Assembly: GCA_002413305.1 (NCBI GenBank)
Contig: DHWS01000143.1
Span: 341 to 28,263 of the forward strand
Length of the DNA: 27,923 nt
Reading direction: 5' to 3'
Origin: Actinobacteria bacterium UBA5176
Lineage (GTDB): Bacteria; Actinomycetota; UBA4738
Shown here: positions 15,811 to 23,252 of the stretch, one piece after another
How the letters are laid out: every line of letters starts with the position of its first letter
Numbering within the stretch: position 1 is the first letter of the stretch
Notes under the pieces: model-generated
The model's database searches: none
The model's input: the letters and a program-made list of their open reading frames with translations, nothing else
What the model was told of the DNA's origin: nothing
Program-made: the position numbers and the translations under genes

Positions 15811-16406
15811 TCCTGTCCGACCGCTCCATCCGCGAGGAGATCGAACTCGGCAGGATCGAGATCGACCCGTGGGACGAACGCTACCTCCAGCCCTCGAGCG
15901 TGGACCTGCACGTCGATCGGACGTTCCGCGTCTTCCGCAACAATCGCTACCCCTACATCGACGTCAAGCGCCAGCAGGAGGAGCTCACCGAGCTTCTGGA
16001 GGTCGAGGGCGACACGCCCTTCATCCTCCACCCCGGCGAGTTCGTCCTCGGTTCGACCGCCGAACGGGTCCGCCTCCCGAACGACCTGGTGGCCCGCCTG
16101 GAGGGCAAGTCCAGCCTCGGGCGGCTTGGCCTCCTGATCCACTCCACGGCCGGCTACGTCGATCCCGGCTGGGACGGGTACCTCACGCTCGAGCTCTCCA
16201 ACGTGGCCAACCTCCCGATCACGATCTACCCGGGGATGAAGATCGGCCAGATCTCCTTCTTCCGGCTCACCACCGAGGCGGACGTCCCGTACGGGTCGAA
16301 GCGGGCCGGCAGCAAGTACCAGAACCAGCGGGGTCCGACCGCCAGCCGGTTCTTCGAGGAGTTCGCCGCCCCGCGCCGGGACGAATCCGATCCCGAGCCG
16401 GGATGA
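15807..16406 (+). CDS. dcd: dCTP deaminase, bifunctional dCTP deaminase/dUTPase type
   Basis: Converts dCTP to dUTP, and in the mycobacterial/archaeal type directly to dUMP, supplying thymidylate precursor while limiting uracil in DNA; a cytoplasmic trimer. The 199-residue protein has [12 protein letters not shown] at the start, [17 protein letters not shown] (27-43), [11 protein letters not shown] (74-84), [11 protein letters not shown] (99-109), [13 protein letters not shown] (112-124), [12 protein letters not shown] (127-138, catalytic Glu129), PGMKIGQ, and [15 protein letters not shown] near the end. The insert-free [10 protein letters not shown] loop and the RAGSKYQ-QRGPTPSR-like tail closely resemble the M. 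tuberculosis bifunctional enzyme, so I favour that activity. It overlaps the lipid kinase gene by ATGA. Confidence 0.95.
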   Translation: MILSDRSIREEIELGRIEIDPWDERYLQPSSVDLHVDRTFRVFRNNRYPYIDVKRQQEELTELLEVEGDTPFILHPGEFVLGSTAERVRLPNDLVARLEGKSSLGRLGLLIHSTAGYVDPGWDGYLTLELSNVANLPITIYPGMKIGQISFFRLTTEADVPYGSKRAGSKYQNQRGPTASRFFEEFAAPRRDESDPEPG

Positions 16407-17326
16407 CCAGCCCGTTCGGCCGCCTCGTCCTGATCGCGAACCCGAAGGCCGGCATCGGGAACGCCCAGGCGCAACTCGAGCAGATCGGCCGGGAGCTCGA
16501 CGCGCGCGGTCTCGAGTACCGCGTGGCGCTCACCACCCAGCGGGGCGACGCCGGCCGGCTGGCTCGCGAGGCCCTCCAGGGCGGCGAACGGTTCCTGGTC
16601 GCTGTGGGCGGCGACGGGACGATCCACGAGATCGTCAACGGGATGGTCCAGGACGATCAGCCGGTCCTCCCCGGCGCCATCCTCGGGGTGATCCCCGCGG
16701 GATCCGGATGCGACTTCGTCAAGACGTTCGGCCTGCCCGAGGACACACCCCGTGCGGTCGAGCACCTGGACGGCGGCAACACGTACACGATCGACGTCGG
16801 CAAGATCACCTTCATCGGCGACGACGGGGTGGAGACCGTCCGCTACTTCCCGAACATCGCCGAGGCCGGGCTGGGAGGGTCGGTGGTCGAGCGGGCCGAA
16901 CGCCTCCCGCGCCGGATGGGCCGCTCCCGCTACTTCTTCGGCTTCTGGTTCACCCTTCCGGGCTTCAAGCCCGTCACGGTCAAGGTCGAAGCCGGGCCGA
17001 AGTCCTTCGAGGGCCGGGCCCACAACGTGGTGGTGGCGAACGGCCAGTACTACGGCGGCGGGATGCGGATCTCCCCGCGTTCCTATCCCGGTGACGGGTT
17101 CCTGGACATCCTGGTCATGAAGGGCCCGAAGTCCGACGCGTTCACCACGATCCCCAAGGTCTACCGGGGCGAGCATCTCCCGCACAAGAACATGCTCGAG
17201 ATGAAGGCCAAGAAGGTCACCGTGCAGACCGAGCGGCCGTACCGGATCGAAGCGGACGGCGAGGTGCTGGGGACCACGCCGGCCACGTTCGAGGTCATCA
17301 GCCACCCGATCGCCGTCAAGATCTGA
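16403..17326 (+). CDS. Diacylglycerol kinase-family lipid kinase
   Basis: The 307-residue protein is an ATP-dependent lipid kinase of the DagK/YegS type, acting on a lipid hydroxyl at the inner face of the membrane; in Gram-positive bacteria such enzymes return diacylglycerol to phosphatidate. N-terminal domain: [12 protein letters not shown] (nucleotide loop), [15 protein letters not shown] (catalytic GGDGT), and [20 protein letters not shown]-terminal beta domain: [46 protein letters not shown] and [18 protein letters not shown], the last closing the active site. Lipid specificity cannot be told. Translationally coupled to dcd (ATGA), a pairing with no obvious functional logic. It ends 6 nt from the convergent HEAT gene. 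Confidence 0.92.
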   Translation: MTSPFGRLVLIANPKAGIGNAQAQLEQIGRELDARGLEYRVALTTQRGDAGRLAREALQGGERFLVAVGGDGTIHEIVNGMVQDDQPVLPGAILGVIPAGSGCDFVKTFGLPEDTPRAVEHLDGGNTYTIDVGKITFIGDDGVETVRYFPNIAEAGLGGSVVERAERLPRRMGRSRYFFGFWFTLPGFKPVTVKVEAGPKSFEGRAHNVVVANGQYYGGGMRISPRSYPGDGFLDILVMKGPKSDAFTTIPKVYRGEHLPHKNMLEMKAKKVTVQTERPYRIEADGEVLGTTPATFEVISHPIAVKI

Positions 17327-17332
17327 CCCGGC

Positions 17333-17653
17333 TCAGGACCGCCCGACCCGTCCCTCCACCAGCCGGGCCAGGGCGTCGATCGCCTCGAGCCGCACCGCCG
17401 GCTCCAGGTCCGAAGCGGCCACGGAGATCAGCACCTGGGTCGTCCTCGGGCTGAGGGTACGGGCCAGCGACCGCACCGCCGCCGTCCGGACCAGCCCTGA
17501 GGGGTCCCGGAGCGCTTCGATCAGGATGCCCTCCACCCCCGGCACGCTTCCGACCCGCGCGATGGCCCGGGCGCGTGTCGCCGGCTCGCCCGATGACATG
17601 GCCCTGGCGAGTTCGGCAGCGTCGAAGCTGGATGGGCCGGGAGAGTGGGCCAC
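17333..17653 (-). CDS. Small HEAT-repeat protein
   Basis: The 106-residue protein is made of about three HEAT-type helix pairs: EPATRARAIARVGSVPGVEGILIEALRDPSGLVRTAAVRSLARTLS (in consecutive parts) and LISVAASDLEPAVRLEAIDALARL. The DPSGLVRTAAVRSL and LEPAVRLEAIDAL patterns are the E-Z/PBS-lyase-like HEAT consensus found in scaffolding proteins. The start is a GTG at 17653 without a Shine-Dalgarno, preceded by a TACCCT -10-like element, suggesting a leaderless message of its own despite the long HEAT gene 73 nt upstream. No catalytic motif. Partner unknown; the likely role is protein binding next to the large HEAT protein or the two-component system. Confidence 0.75.
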   Translation of the reverse strand: MAHSPGPSSFDAAELARAMSSGEPATRARAIARVGSVPGVEGILIEALRDPSGLVRTAAVRSLARTLSPRTTQVLISVAASDLEPAVRLEAIDALARLVEGRVGRS

Positions 17654-17659
17654 GTCGAG

Positions 17660-17665
17660 AGGGTA
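17660..17665 (-). promoter_or_regulatory. Putative leaderless -10 of small HEAT gene
   Basis: TACCCT on the minus strand stands 6 nt before the GTG at 17653, which would place transcription start at the start codon itself. The GGGACCTTCGGCC motif lies about 70 nt upstream of that point. Confidence 0.4.
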
Positions 17666-17714
17666 CGGACGGGGGGTGCCCTACGCCATCGGTCGAACGG
17701 AGTGGATTCGACCC

Positions 17715-17731
17715 GGGACCTTCGGCCTAGG
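17715..17731. promoter_or_regulatory. GGGACCTTCGGCC motif, DosR-box-like
   Basis: This sequence overlaps the stop codon of the large HEAT gene and sits 62 nt upstream of the small HEAT start. It resembles the partly palindromic GGGAC...GTCCC sites bound by DosR/DevR-type NarL regulators, matching about 10 of 14 core positions. A related copy lies at 23159-23171 upstream of the histidine kinase gene. Binding is inference. Confidence 0.35.
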
Positions 17732-20357
17732 CCGTACGAGGCGGCTCGCCGCCGAACTCCGACGGGCCGGCGGGGACCACCCCGAGCGACCGGAGCGCGG
17801 TTTCGGCGGCCGCGGCCGCCTCCGGAACCGGGTCCGTGAGGAACATCCGCTTGAGCGGCTGGACGGCCCGCGGGTCGCCGAGCCGGCCGAGGTGGTACGC
17901 GGCGCGGCTTCGAACCCGCACGTCCGGATCGCCCAGCGCACCCAGCAGGCCGTCGGCCGCGGCCGGCCCGCGGACGACGCCCAGCACCTCCGCCGAGCGC
18001 AGCCGCTGATCCGGGTCGGTCGAGGCGAGCCCAACGACGAACCGGTCTGCCCCGGCGATGCGGTCGAGCAGCGTGCCCGCCGCCGCCGCGGCGTCGGCGT
18101 CGCCGCCGGCCACCACGTCGATCAGCGGTTCGATCGCCGCCGGTCCCATCCGCTCCAGCACCCCTCCGGCGGCCCGGCGCAGGTCCGGTGCGGAGAGCGC
18201 GGCCGCCAGACGCCTGATCACGGCCGGGGAGCGCCATCGGGCCAGCGCTTCGCCAGCCATCTCCCGCACGCGCACCTCGGGGTCCTTCAACGCGGCGATC
18301 AGGGCCGCGGGCACGCCGTCGTCGTCGATCAACGCCAGCGAACGGACCGCTTCGATCCGGACGTCGGCCTGCGGATCAGAGAGGGTTCGCGACAGGGCCT
18401 CCACGCCGCCCGGTGACCGAAGGCTGGCCATCGCGGTGGCCGCAGCGCGCCGGACCTGGGGATCGGGGTCGGACAGCGCGCCCGCGACTTGGCGGGTTCC
18501 CTCGGCCGACCCAGCCCGGGCGGCCAGTTGGGTGGCCAGCGCCCGGTCGGCGGGATCGGAGCTGTGTGCGTTCGCCGCGGCGAGGTGGGTGACACGGTAG
18601 GACGAGGAGCGTTCCACGGCCTGGACGAGCTGTTCGCGACGGTCCGGCGCGCTGCCGCGAACCGCCGACCACAGGATGGCCAGGTCGCGGTCGGGGAGCG
18701 ACGCAAGGTGGGCGAGCGAGGCCTGCCACACACGGTCGTCAGGATCCTCCAGCGCGGCCAGCAACAGGCCGGCCGACTCGCCGGCCAGGTCTCGCGGCAG
18801 GAGCTCCACCGCGGTGGCCCGGACGTCCGGATCGGGATCGGCCAGAGCCACCGGCAGGGCGGCCAATCGCGTCGAAGGGCTCGTCGCGGCCAGGGTATGG
18901 ACCGCGGTGGCCCGGACGGCGGCGGACGAGTCGCTACGAAGCAACCGTTCCGCGAGGTTGCGCGCCGAGGCGTCCCCCGACTCCTCGAACACCTCCAGCA
19001 CGGCCATCCGGACGGCGCCCGCGGTGTCCTCCAGGAGCGTGACCAGCCCCGGCAGGACGGCCCCTCCTGCCACCCGCCAGACCGTTCTGACGGCAGCCGG
19101 CCGGAGGGAGGACTCGATCCGCGTGACCAACGCGGTCAGCTCGGCCGGGTCCAGGCGCAGCGATCCGAGGGCGCCGCCGGCCGGCGAACGGGTGGGCGAG
19201 CCGTCCGCGGCCGCCCGGCGGAGCAGCGCCAACGCACACGACCCGAGCCGGAGCGCAGCGGCCAGGGTCCCGGCCGCCCCCGCCTCCTGCTCGGAGCCGT
19301 GGGCCAGGGTGTGTTCGACCCAGTCGGTGAGCGCGTCTACCGGGACAGCGTCGAGCGCGGTGCGGGCTCGGACCCGGATGGCCTCCTCGGGATCTCGAAG
19401 CGCGCGGGCCAACGCGGCGATCAGCTCGGCCTCGGCGGGAGCGGCGGGGGTCGTCACGTCGACCGCCGAGGGTGAGGTTCGAAGGTCCACCACGGACTCG
19501 CGTCCCGCCAAGACCTCGGCCGCCAGCCCGGCCGCGGCTCGGACCAGGGGAGAGGCGTCCATCCGGTGCAGGGCCAGCCGGCGGAGTGCGGCCGCGCTCT
19601 CCTCGGCCAGTAGCAGGCGGGCCGCGCCAACGCGCGCGGCGGAGGAGGCAGGGCCTGCCGGGTTCAGCGCGTCGGCGATGCGTTCGATCCCGATGGAGCG
19701 GGCCATCGACCCGAGCGCGTCGCGCTCCGACCCGAGGGGCGGCGGGTCCATGGCCGCGACCCGGCGGAGCAGCTCGTGGAGGTGCTCGTCGTCGACGGGC
19801 GGGGGTTCACGGAGCTCCGCGGCGACGGCGGCGAGCCCCACGCGCTGGGCGACCGGCCACCGGCGATCGGTGGCCAGCGCGATCAGATGGGGCAGGGACC
19901 ATCGGCCACGGCCTCGGGCCAGGCGAACGCTGGCCGCCCGAACCCGGTCGTCCGGGTCGCGGAGGCTCCGTTCGACGAGCGAACGGGGCGCCGGACCGGC
20001 CTGGCCGGCCAGGGTCTCGGCGGCGATCCACCGTAGCTCGGGGTCGGGGTCCTCCAGAAGGATCCAGCCCACCGCGCGAAGTTCGGCCGAGGAGAGCGGG
20101 CGGTCGGCGATCGCCGAGAGCGCGTCCCGGCGGGCGGCCGGTTCCGGGCTCTGGAGGTCGCCCGCGGAGGCCGGTTGTCGGAGCGGTGGGGGAGCGCCCG
20201 AAGGCGGGCCCTCCTCGATCCTCAGGATCCCTTCGGGCTCCTCCTGCTCGACGGCGAAGGCCCATTCGACCGCGTCGAGGATCGAGGCGCCTCTCCCGTC
20301 CTCCGGATCGTCTTCGTTCTGTGTCGCGGCCCCCGATGTTGGCGTGTCTTCGGTCAT
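17727..20357 (-). CDS. Large HEAT-repeat scaffold protein
   Basis: The 876-residue protein is almost entirely HEAT/PBS-lyase-like repeats, some 20 or more helix pairs, each with a DP(D/E)xxVR-AA-x-AL core such as LSDPDPQVRRAAATAMASL, LSDPQADVRIEAVRSLALI, LKDPEVRVREMAGEALARW and LGDPDVRVRSRAAYHLGRL. The first 75 residues are acidic, disordered and free of repeats. There is no signal peptide, membrane span or catalytic motif, so it is a cytoplasmic binding platform. The ATG at 20357 has GGGAG 7 nt upstream and is chosen over an upstream extension of the frame. It follows the response regulator gene after a 264-nt gap and precedes the small HEAT gene. Reuse of nearly identical repeats makes internal recombination or assembly error possible. 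Confidence 0.85.
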   Translation of the reverse strand: MTEDTPTSGAATQNEDDPEDGRGASILDAVEWAFAVEQEEPEGILRIEEGPPSGAPPPLRQPASAGDLQSPEPAARRDALSAIADRPLSSAELRAVGWILLEDPDPELRWIAAETLAGQAGPAPRSLVERSLRDPDDRVRAASVRLARGRGRWSLPHLIALATDRRWPVAQRVGLAAVAAELREPPPVDDEHLHELLRRVAAMDPPPLGSERDALGSMARSIGIERIADALNPAGPASSAARVGAARLLLAEESAAALRRLALHRMDASPLVRAAAGLAAEVLAGRESVVDLRTSPSAVDVTTPAAPAEAELIAALARALRDPEEAIRVRARTALDAVPVDALTDWVEHTLAHGSEQEAGAAGTLAAALRLGSCALALLRRAAADGSPTRSPAGGALGSLRLDPAELTALVTRIESSLRPAAVRTVWRVAGGAVLPGLVTLLEDTAGAVRMAVLEVFEESGDASARNLAERLLRSDSSAAVRATAVHTLAATSPSTRLAALPVALADPDPDVRATAVELLPRDLAGESAGLLLAALEDPDDRVWQASLAHLASLPDRDLAILWSAVRGSAPDRREQLVQAVERSSSYRVTHLAAANAHSSDPADRALATQLAARAGSAEGTRQVAGALSDPDPQVRRAAATAMASLRSPGGVEALSRTLSDPQADVRIEAVRSLALIDDDGVPAALIAALKDPEVRVREMAGEALARWRSPAVIRRLAAALSAPDLRRAAGGVLERMGPAAIEPLIDVVAGGDADAAAAAGTLLDRIAGADRFVVGLASTDPDQRLRSAEVLGVVRGPAAADGLLGALGDPDVRVRSRAAYHLGRLGDPRAVQPLKRMFLTDPVPEAAAAAETALRSLGVVPAGPSEFGGEPPRTA

Positions 20358-20621
20358 CCAGAAACTCCCTGGACCTCGGGTGTGACCGGGCCGGGCCGCG
20401 GCACGCGTTCGGCCTGCACCTGGTCCACGCGGCCCGCCCGTCAGCGATCGGAGGCCCTGCTCAGCCTCCATTAACCCAGGTATGCCGGCCTACCTGCAAG
20501 GGGCGAAAGGCTCGGCCGGTGGTCTTTTCGTCTCTCGTGCCAACGGCCCTCAGCGGAGCATGGCTCCGAACGGGTTCGCGGAAGGCCTCGCCGGCGACCG
20601 CCCGGCAGCAGCTGGAGGTGG
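20358..20621 (-). other. Gap between response regulator and large HEAT gene
   Basis: This 264-nt stretch is unusually long within an otherwise tight minus-strand series. It contains a hairpin CAGGTA/TACCTG with an 8-nt loop (around 20477-20496) and, just 5' of it on the minus strand, GACGAAAAGACCACCGGCC. The two together faintly recall a c-di-GMP-I riboswitch, but the AGGGCAAACC and GNAA parts are missing. CGAAC-GG-GTTCG near 20568 is an inverted repeat with the wrong spacing for LexA. No promoter hexamers stand out. Confidence 0.35.
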
Positions 20622-21323
20622 CTAGCGTCCCAAGCTGCCGTTCGCGGCGCGGGGGAGGCTGAAGGTTGGGGTGGGGCCCATGCCCATGGCCACGGCCGCC
20701 ATCGCGGCCTGGGTCCGGTTCGTGACGCCCAGCTTGCGGAAGACCGCAGCCAGATGCGCCTTGACCGTCTTCTCGGACAGGAACAGGCCCCGAGAGATCT
20801 CCCGGTTGCTGGCCCCGCCGGCCAGCAGGTTCAGCACGTCGGACTCTCGGCGGGTCAGCCCGGCGTCGGCCGCGTTGGCCTCGCGGGACTGCTCGGAATC
20901 GCTCATGGCCGAGGGTCCTTCGAACAGGTTCCGGACCGCCCGGGGCGACAGGACGTTCCCCGACCCCGACAGCGCCACCAGGATGGCCTGGGCGAGGTCC
21001 TCGGGCGCGGCGTCCTTCAGGAGGTAGCCGGCGGCCCCTTCGGACAGCGCGGTCTTCACGTACTCACCGTTGTCGAAGCTGGTCACGATGATCACCGGCA
21101 GCAGCGGCCAGGTGGAACGGATCTCGCGCAGCAGTTCGATCCCGTCGCGGCCGGGCATGCGGATGTCGACGAGGGCGACGTCGTGCTGGTTCGTCATCAG
21201 GATCTCGACGGCCTCATCTGCCGTCGCGGCCTCCGAGACCTCGGCGCCGTCCATGCACAACCTCACGACCTGCGCCAGCCCACGGCGAACCAGGGTGTGA
21301 TCGTCGACCAGCAGGACCTTCAT
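20622..21323 (-). CDS. NarL/LuxR-family response regulator
   Basis: The 233-residue protein has a receiver domain (1-118) with VDDH (Asp7/Asp8), phospho-acceptor Asp53 in LVDIRMPGRDG, Thr81 in IIVTSF and Lys103 in LLKDAAPEDL. A linker of about 30 residues leads to a LuxR-type helix-turn-helix (155-215): LTRRESDVLNLLAGGASNREI and LFLSEKTVKAHLAAVFRKLGV. It is a DNA-binding regulator activated by phosphorylation. The start is the ATG at 21323, where the receiver begins (MKVLLVDDHTLVRRG); the frame further upstream is shadow. It follows the histidine kinase by 25 nt, so the two are a cognate pair. Kinase architecture and a nearby GGGACC-type motif suggest a DosR-like group, which is inference. 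Confidence 0.93.
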   Translation of the reverse strand: MKVLLVDDHTLVRRGLAQVVRLCMDGAEVSEAATADEAVEILMTNQHDVALVDIRMPGRDGIELLREIRSTWPLLPVIIVTSFDNGEYVKTALSEGAAGYLLKDAAPEDLAQAILVALSGSGNVLSPRAVRNLFEGPSAMSDSEQSREANAADAGLTRRESDVLNLLAGGASNREISRGLFLSEKTVKAHLAAVFRKLGVTNRTQAAMAAVAMGMGPTPTFSLPRAANGSLGR

Positions 21324-21348
21324 GCGGGGCCAGCCTTTCCGGGTTCGC

Positions 21349-22944
21349 TCACGACGCGGCCTCCGCAAGCGGGAGCTTCGCCACCACGCGGGTGCCGTCG
21401 CCAGGCCGCGACTCGATCTCCAGGTTTCCACCGATCTCGCCCACCCGGCGACGAAGCATCTCGAGGCCGATGTGGTTCTCCCGGCGGGCGAGCTCTTCGT
21501 CCCGGCGGGTGAATCCCTGTCCGGCGTCTCCGACCGTGACGGTGAGGTCGTGCTCGCCGGCCGAGAGCTGGACGGTCACGTTGCTGTGGGACGCGTGCTT
21601 CGCCGCGTTGGCCAGCGCCTCGCGGATCACGACGTAGGCCACCGAGAGCACCCGGGCGGGGACCTCGCTCAGGTCGCCTTCCACGGCCACCCGCGCCGGC
21701 AGGCGCCACCGCTTCACGACATCCTCGATGTAGCGCGTCAGCGGCTCCGACGCCTTGGGCGCGTCCTCGATAGGCCGCTGCAGGTCGAACAGGATCGCCC
21801 GGATCTCGCCGAGCGCCCGCCGGATCTCGGTCTTGGAATCCTGCAGGGTGGCCAAGGCTTCGACGGGGTTCTCCTGGACCCGCTTGTGCAGAGCCTCGAG
21901 CTCGAGCACCGCGCCGGCGACGGTCTGGGTCAGGCCGTCGTGGAGCGCGTAGGCCATCCGGGTACGCTCCCGGTCCAGGAGGGTGCTCACGACGTGCTGG
22001 CGGGCCTGGAGGGCGGAGTGCGCCGTGGAGATCGCCCGGGCGACCACGACCATCGAGACGGGGGAGATGGCCGGTCCTTCGGCCCAGCCGGCCATCGTGA
22101 TCTCAACCGTGTCGCCATCCCGCCCGAACGCCGCGGCCAGGGCCCGCGAGGCGGAACCGAGGGCCACGCCCAACCGGTCCGTCAGCACGTCGTCCAGGCT
22201 GGGCTCGGAGGCGAGGGCGACTTCGGCGTGCAGCTCACGCGGAAGGCGCTGCGGCCACCCGTCGGCCGGGGAGGAGGACACCGCCAGGTCGGGGCCGCGC
22301 TCGGAGATCAGGAACAGCTCGTCGGCGTGGAGCGCTTCGCGGGCCGACGCCAGCAGGTCCTCGATCGTCCCGCCGGACCGTCCGAGGACCTCCTGGCAGG
22401 CGGAGAACACGCGTTGCAGGGCGGCCACGTCTTCGGCGTTCCGCAGCGTGGCGCCGGCCGCCCAGGCCGGGCCCGACAGGATCCACAGGAGCTGGAGGTA
22501 GGGTCGGGCGCGTTCGATCCAGCCGCCCAACCGGCAAGGCGTGCTCGAGTCGAGCAGCAGCCGGCCGCCTTCCGGCAAGGGTAGGGACGCGACGCTCGCG
22601 CACCCCAGGCCCGCCAGGCGGGCGCCCGCGCCGGGGATGCTTCGCACGTCGGGGTACTCGGCAGCTTCGCTGGTCCCCTCCAGCACGGACGGGTCGAGGA
22701 GCGCGTGCCAAGGCCGCGCCGGACCCTCCCGCTCGAGGAGCTCCCAGCCGCCCGCGCCGCGCACGAACAGGCTGGCAGTCTCGAACCCGAGGTCGTCGCG
22801 GAGCCCGGCCATGGCCTGGGACATGGCGACCAGTCGGGCCGATCCGGGGGGACGGACGGACGTGAGGTGCGGGGCCGGAGAGGGGTTGCCGGCCGGCGTG
22901 CCTTCTCGAGGGATCCTGATGCCGATCTGTGCGTCACGAGCCAT
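21349..22944 (-). CDS. GAF-like sensor histidine kinase, HisKA_3 type
   Basis: The 531-residue cytosolic kinase has no signal peptide or membrane span. Two GAF-like domains are suggested, about 35-175 (AGLRDDLGFETASLFVRG...VASLPLPEGGRLLLDSS) and 195-320. The dimerisation/phospho-acceptor helix has MAYALHDGLTQTVAGAVLEL with His335. The ATPase domain has EALANAAKHA (N box, near 442), VGDAGQGF (G1) and HIGLEMLRRRVGEIGGNLEI...PGDGTRV. This is the DevS/DosS-NarX layout, sensing a soluble or diffusible signal; a haem or other cofactor cannot be read here. The ATG at 22944 has AGGAGG 11 nt upstream and is preferred over a longer frame reaching 23094. It stands directly before the response regulator and behind a good promoter at 23095-23122. 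Confidence 0.9.
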   Translation of the reverse strand: MARDAQIGIRIPREGTPAGNPSPAPHLTSVRPPGSARLVAMSQAMAGLRDDLGFETASLFVRGAGGWELLEREGPARPWHALLDPSVLEGTSEAAEYPDVRSIPGAGARLAGLGCASVASLPLPEGGRLLLDSSTPCRLGGWIERARPYLQLLWILSGPAWAAGATLRNAEDVAALQRVFSACQEVLGRSGGTIEDLLASAREALHADELFLISERGPDLAVSSSPADGWPQRLPRELHAEVALASEPSLDDVLTDRLGVALGSASRALAAAFGRDGDTVEITMAGWAEGPAISPVSMVVVARAISTAHSALQARQHVVSTLLDRERTRMAYALHDGLTQTVAGAVLELEALHKRVQENPVEALATLQDSKTEIRRALGEIRAILFDLQRPIEDAPKASEPLTRYIEDVVKRWRLPARVAVEGDLSEVPARVLSVAYVVIREALANAAKHASHSNVTVQLSAGEHDLTVTVGDAGQGFTRRDEELARRENHIGLEMLRRRVGEIGGNLEIESRPGDGTRVVAKLPLAEAAS

Positions 22945-23094
22945 CTTCGGCGTGCCCTCCTGTCGCGATGGGGTGCCACCGGAGATCGGCCGCAGCCTGT
23001 GACGGGGACCCGCTCCCACCTGATGGGGGGAAGGTTCGTCCGGCCGGCGGTCCCGGGCTCCTCTGCGTTCGTTGGGTTCTGGAGGAGGGCTCAA

Positions 23095-23122
23095 ATTCTA
23101 GGCTCCGTCGTCCATTGTTCAA
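23095..23122 (-). promoter_or_regulatory. Sigma-70-type promoter of the two-component operon
   Basis: On the minus strand TTGAAC (23122-23117) and TAGAAT (23100-23095) are 16 nt apart. Transcription would start near 23088, leaving a leader of about 140 nt before the kinase ATG. It is one of the two best promoter matches in the window. Confidence 0.65.
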
Positions 23123-23158
23123 GCACACGAATGGGTGCGCCGTACTTCAGGCAATATC

Positions 23159-23171
23159 GGTCTAAGGTCCC
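23159..23171 (-). promoter_or_regulatory. GGGACCTTAGACC motif, DosR-box-like
   Basis: On the minus strand this reads GGGACCTTAGACC, matching about 11 of the 14 core positions of the mycobacterial DosR box. Its centre is about 77 nt upstream of the predicted transcription start of the kinase. It shares GGGACCTTNGNCC with the site at 17715-17731, consistent with autoregulation by the adjacent NarL-type regulator. Confidence 0.4.
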
Positions 23172-23252
23172 AGCTTCTTGAACTTTCGGGCCAATCTCCC
23201 ATCACCCGGCCCGGCGGCGGATGGAGGAGGTCCGAACAGGGGGTATGTCGCC

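Larger units (their letters stand above)
22945..23252. other. Intergenic region upstream of histidine kinase
   Basis: This 308-nt gap lies between the stop of the Fe-S reductase gene and the kinase start, and is visibly less GC-rich in its middle (about 23090-23200). It holds the kinase promoter, a DosR-box-like motif and a leader of about 140 nt. I see no gene in it. Confidence 0.6.

Noticed and set aside
20568..20579. CGAAC-GG-GTTCG inverted repeat as a second LexA box
   Set aside because: The spacer is 2 nt, whereas the mycobacterial-type box needs 4 nt.
18489..20662. Several long plus-strand open frames opposite the large HEAT gene
   Set aside because: Low-complexity Arg/Ser/Ala translations; the minus-strand frame has regular HEAT periodicity.
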